Below, in pieces: positions 63,338 through 64,000 of a DNA stretch of 64,000 nt; within the stretch, counting starts at the first letter, position 1, and every line of letters begins with the position of its first letter. Made by a program: the position numbers and the translations under genes. Origin of the DNA: JBBQNR01 sp963774075 (GTDB lineage: Bacteria; Actinomycetota; Thermoleophilia; Solirubrobacterales; JBBDJG01). The notes beneath the pieces are model-generated. The model was not told where the DNA came from, did not search any database, and saw nothing but the letters and a program-made list of their open reading frames with translations. Location: contig CAVZDP010000005.1 of NCBI GenBank assembly GCA_963774075.1, positions 1-64,000 on the forward strand. Direction: 5' to 3'.

Positions 63338-64000
63338 CTAGGCCGTGCCCGGGGCTATGTTCTGGTTCAGCCGGAACATGTTGTCCGGGTCCCACTTCTC
63401 CTTGAGCGCAACCAGTCGTTCGTATTTGTCCTCGCCGTAGGACGCGCGCACCCTCGCGGTGCCCTCGTCGGTCTCGATGAAGTTCGGGAAGGCCCCGGTG
63501 CCGATGCCGAAGGGCCGCATCGCCTCGGCGAACCCTCGCACCCAAGCCCTGTTGCGCTCGTCCTCGGCCGGGTCCATCCACATTCCCAGACAGAAGTAAG
63601 CCCACGCCGCACCGGGAACGGTCAGCGCGAGCGCGCTGTTGTCCGTCCTGCTCACCGCCCCTCCCATCGGCGCCAGGATGAGCTGGCCGAAGGGCGCGGG
63701 CAGCTGCTCCGCGTGTTCGACGACGACGTCGATCGCCTCGTCCGTGAGGTCGCCCATGAAGTCGATCTTGAAGTACTCACGGATCCCGTGTGGGTTGCCG
63801 GCGTCCAGCATCTGCTGTATCGCCGTATAGGGCAACGGCTGCACCAAGTCGATGGCGGGAGGAGCGGCCTCGCGCAGCGGTCGGAGAGCCTGCACTCCCT
63901 CGTCGGGCGGGCCGACGTAGCAGTAGACGATGCCCACCGCCGGCTGCCCGCGCATATCCGCAGGCACGAACTCCTCGGGCGGCGCGGTGATCAGCGCCAG
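63338..64000 (-). CDS. BBE-type FAD-linked oxidoreductase, 5' end outside window
   Basis: The C-terminal 220 residues of a berberine-bridge/FAD_binding_4 family oxidase; the N-terminal FAD-binding part with the covalent His/Cys lies beyond the right edge. Visible: EYFKIDFMGDLTDEAIDVVV, AVSRTDNSALALTVPGAAWA (substrate-domain strand), GTGAFPNFIETDEG, and the diagnostic C-terminal KYERLVALKEKWDPDNMFRL followed by NQNIAP, the BBE domain. It likely oxidises a sugar or aromatic alcohol with O2. The frame is open to the window end. Confidence 0.9.
   Translation of the reverse strand: MALITAPPEEFVPADMRGQPAVGIVYCYVGPPDEGVQALRPLREAAPPAIDLVQPLPYTAIQQMLDAGNPHGIREYFKIDFMGDLTDEAIDVVVEHAEQLPAPFGQLILAPMGGAVSRTDNSALALTVPGAAWAYFCLGMWMDPAEDERNRAWVRGFAEAMRPFGIGTGAFPNFIETDEGTARVRASYGEDKYERLVALKEKWDPDNMFRLNQNIAPGTA

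Overview
The window looks like a soil actinobacterium of the Thermoleophilia/Solirubrobacterales type. The DNA is very GC-rich, genes overlap by ATGA or GTGA, GTG and TTG starts are common, and the gene content fits (GC-rich sigma-70, H+-pumping pyrophosphatase, Rex, DUF2520-panC, DUF1844). It has two parts of very different quality.

Part A (1 to about 28,190). The genes are recognisable and mostly essential, but almost every one is broken by extra single bases. Where I could resolve them by eye, nearly all extra bases sit at a third codon position, and that wobble position is written twice, once as each of two alternative bases (usually C and G, also A/G, C/T, A/C). This fits a consensus that printed both alleles of a strain mixture, so the breaks are treated as sequence artefacts, not pseudogenes. 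Order: panB, panC and DUF2520 (minus strand); type-4 uracil-DNA glycosylase (+) and an acetyltransferase (-); a sigma-70 factor; the chain tsaE-tsaB-rimI-tsaD followed by a subtilase-like protein lacking its catalytic triad, a glutaredoxin-like protein, rex, a YbdK-type carboxylate-amine ligase, DUF1844, hppA, two APC permeases with soluble UspA-like tails, two TrkA-N modules and a ferredoxin-reductase-like flavoprotein; a Crp-type regulator; tRNA-Gln(CUG); an ABC permease; a heterodimeric ABC exporter; and two unidentified proteins.

Junction (about 28,185-28,195). The reading frame of glnA stops resembling glutamine synthetase after about 270 residues and runs into the 3' part of an unrelated gene. 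The wobble doubling disappears at the same point. This looks like a chimeric join of two pieces, possibly from different genomes.

Part B (28,190 to 64,000). The sequence is clean with intact genes. First comes a nitrogen operon, amt-PII-glnA (truncated). Next is the most interesting region (31,709-39,551, minus strand): seven tightly coupled genes encoding two tandem ATP-grasp enzymes, a heptose-7-phosphate kinase, a GmhA-type isomerase, an ATP-grasp-MFS fusion and a split transketolase whose first half carries an N-terminal membrane segment. Together they could make sedoheptulose 7-phosphate, turn it into a phosphorylated heptose, modify it and export it. No nucleotidyltransferase or GmhB phosphatase is present.

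The remainder holds cell-wall hydrolases (M23, LysM-lytic transglycosylase), a 1134-residue secreted BNR-PKD-SGNH protein, an ArsR/R2lox-like pair opposite a PEP-mutase-family gene, a candidate structured RNA, a DUF1295 gene coupled to a MASE1-PAS-PP2C-HATPase signalling protein and a STAS partner, an ArsR with a clear palindromic operator facing an EmrB-type exporter, a PoxB-like enzyme, a cupin, a GST, an Na+/H+ antiporter and the 3' end of a BBE-type flavoprotein. I saw no CRISPR array, rRNA, insertion sequence or prophage.
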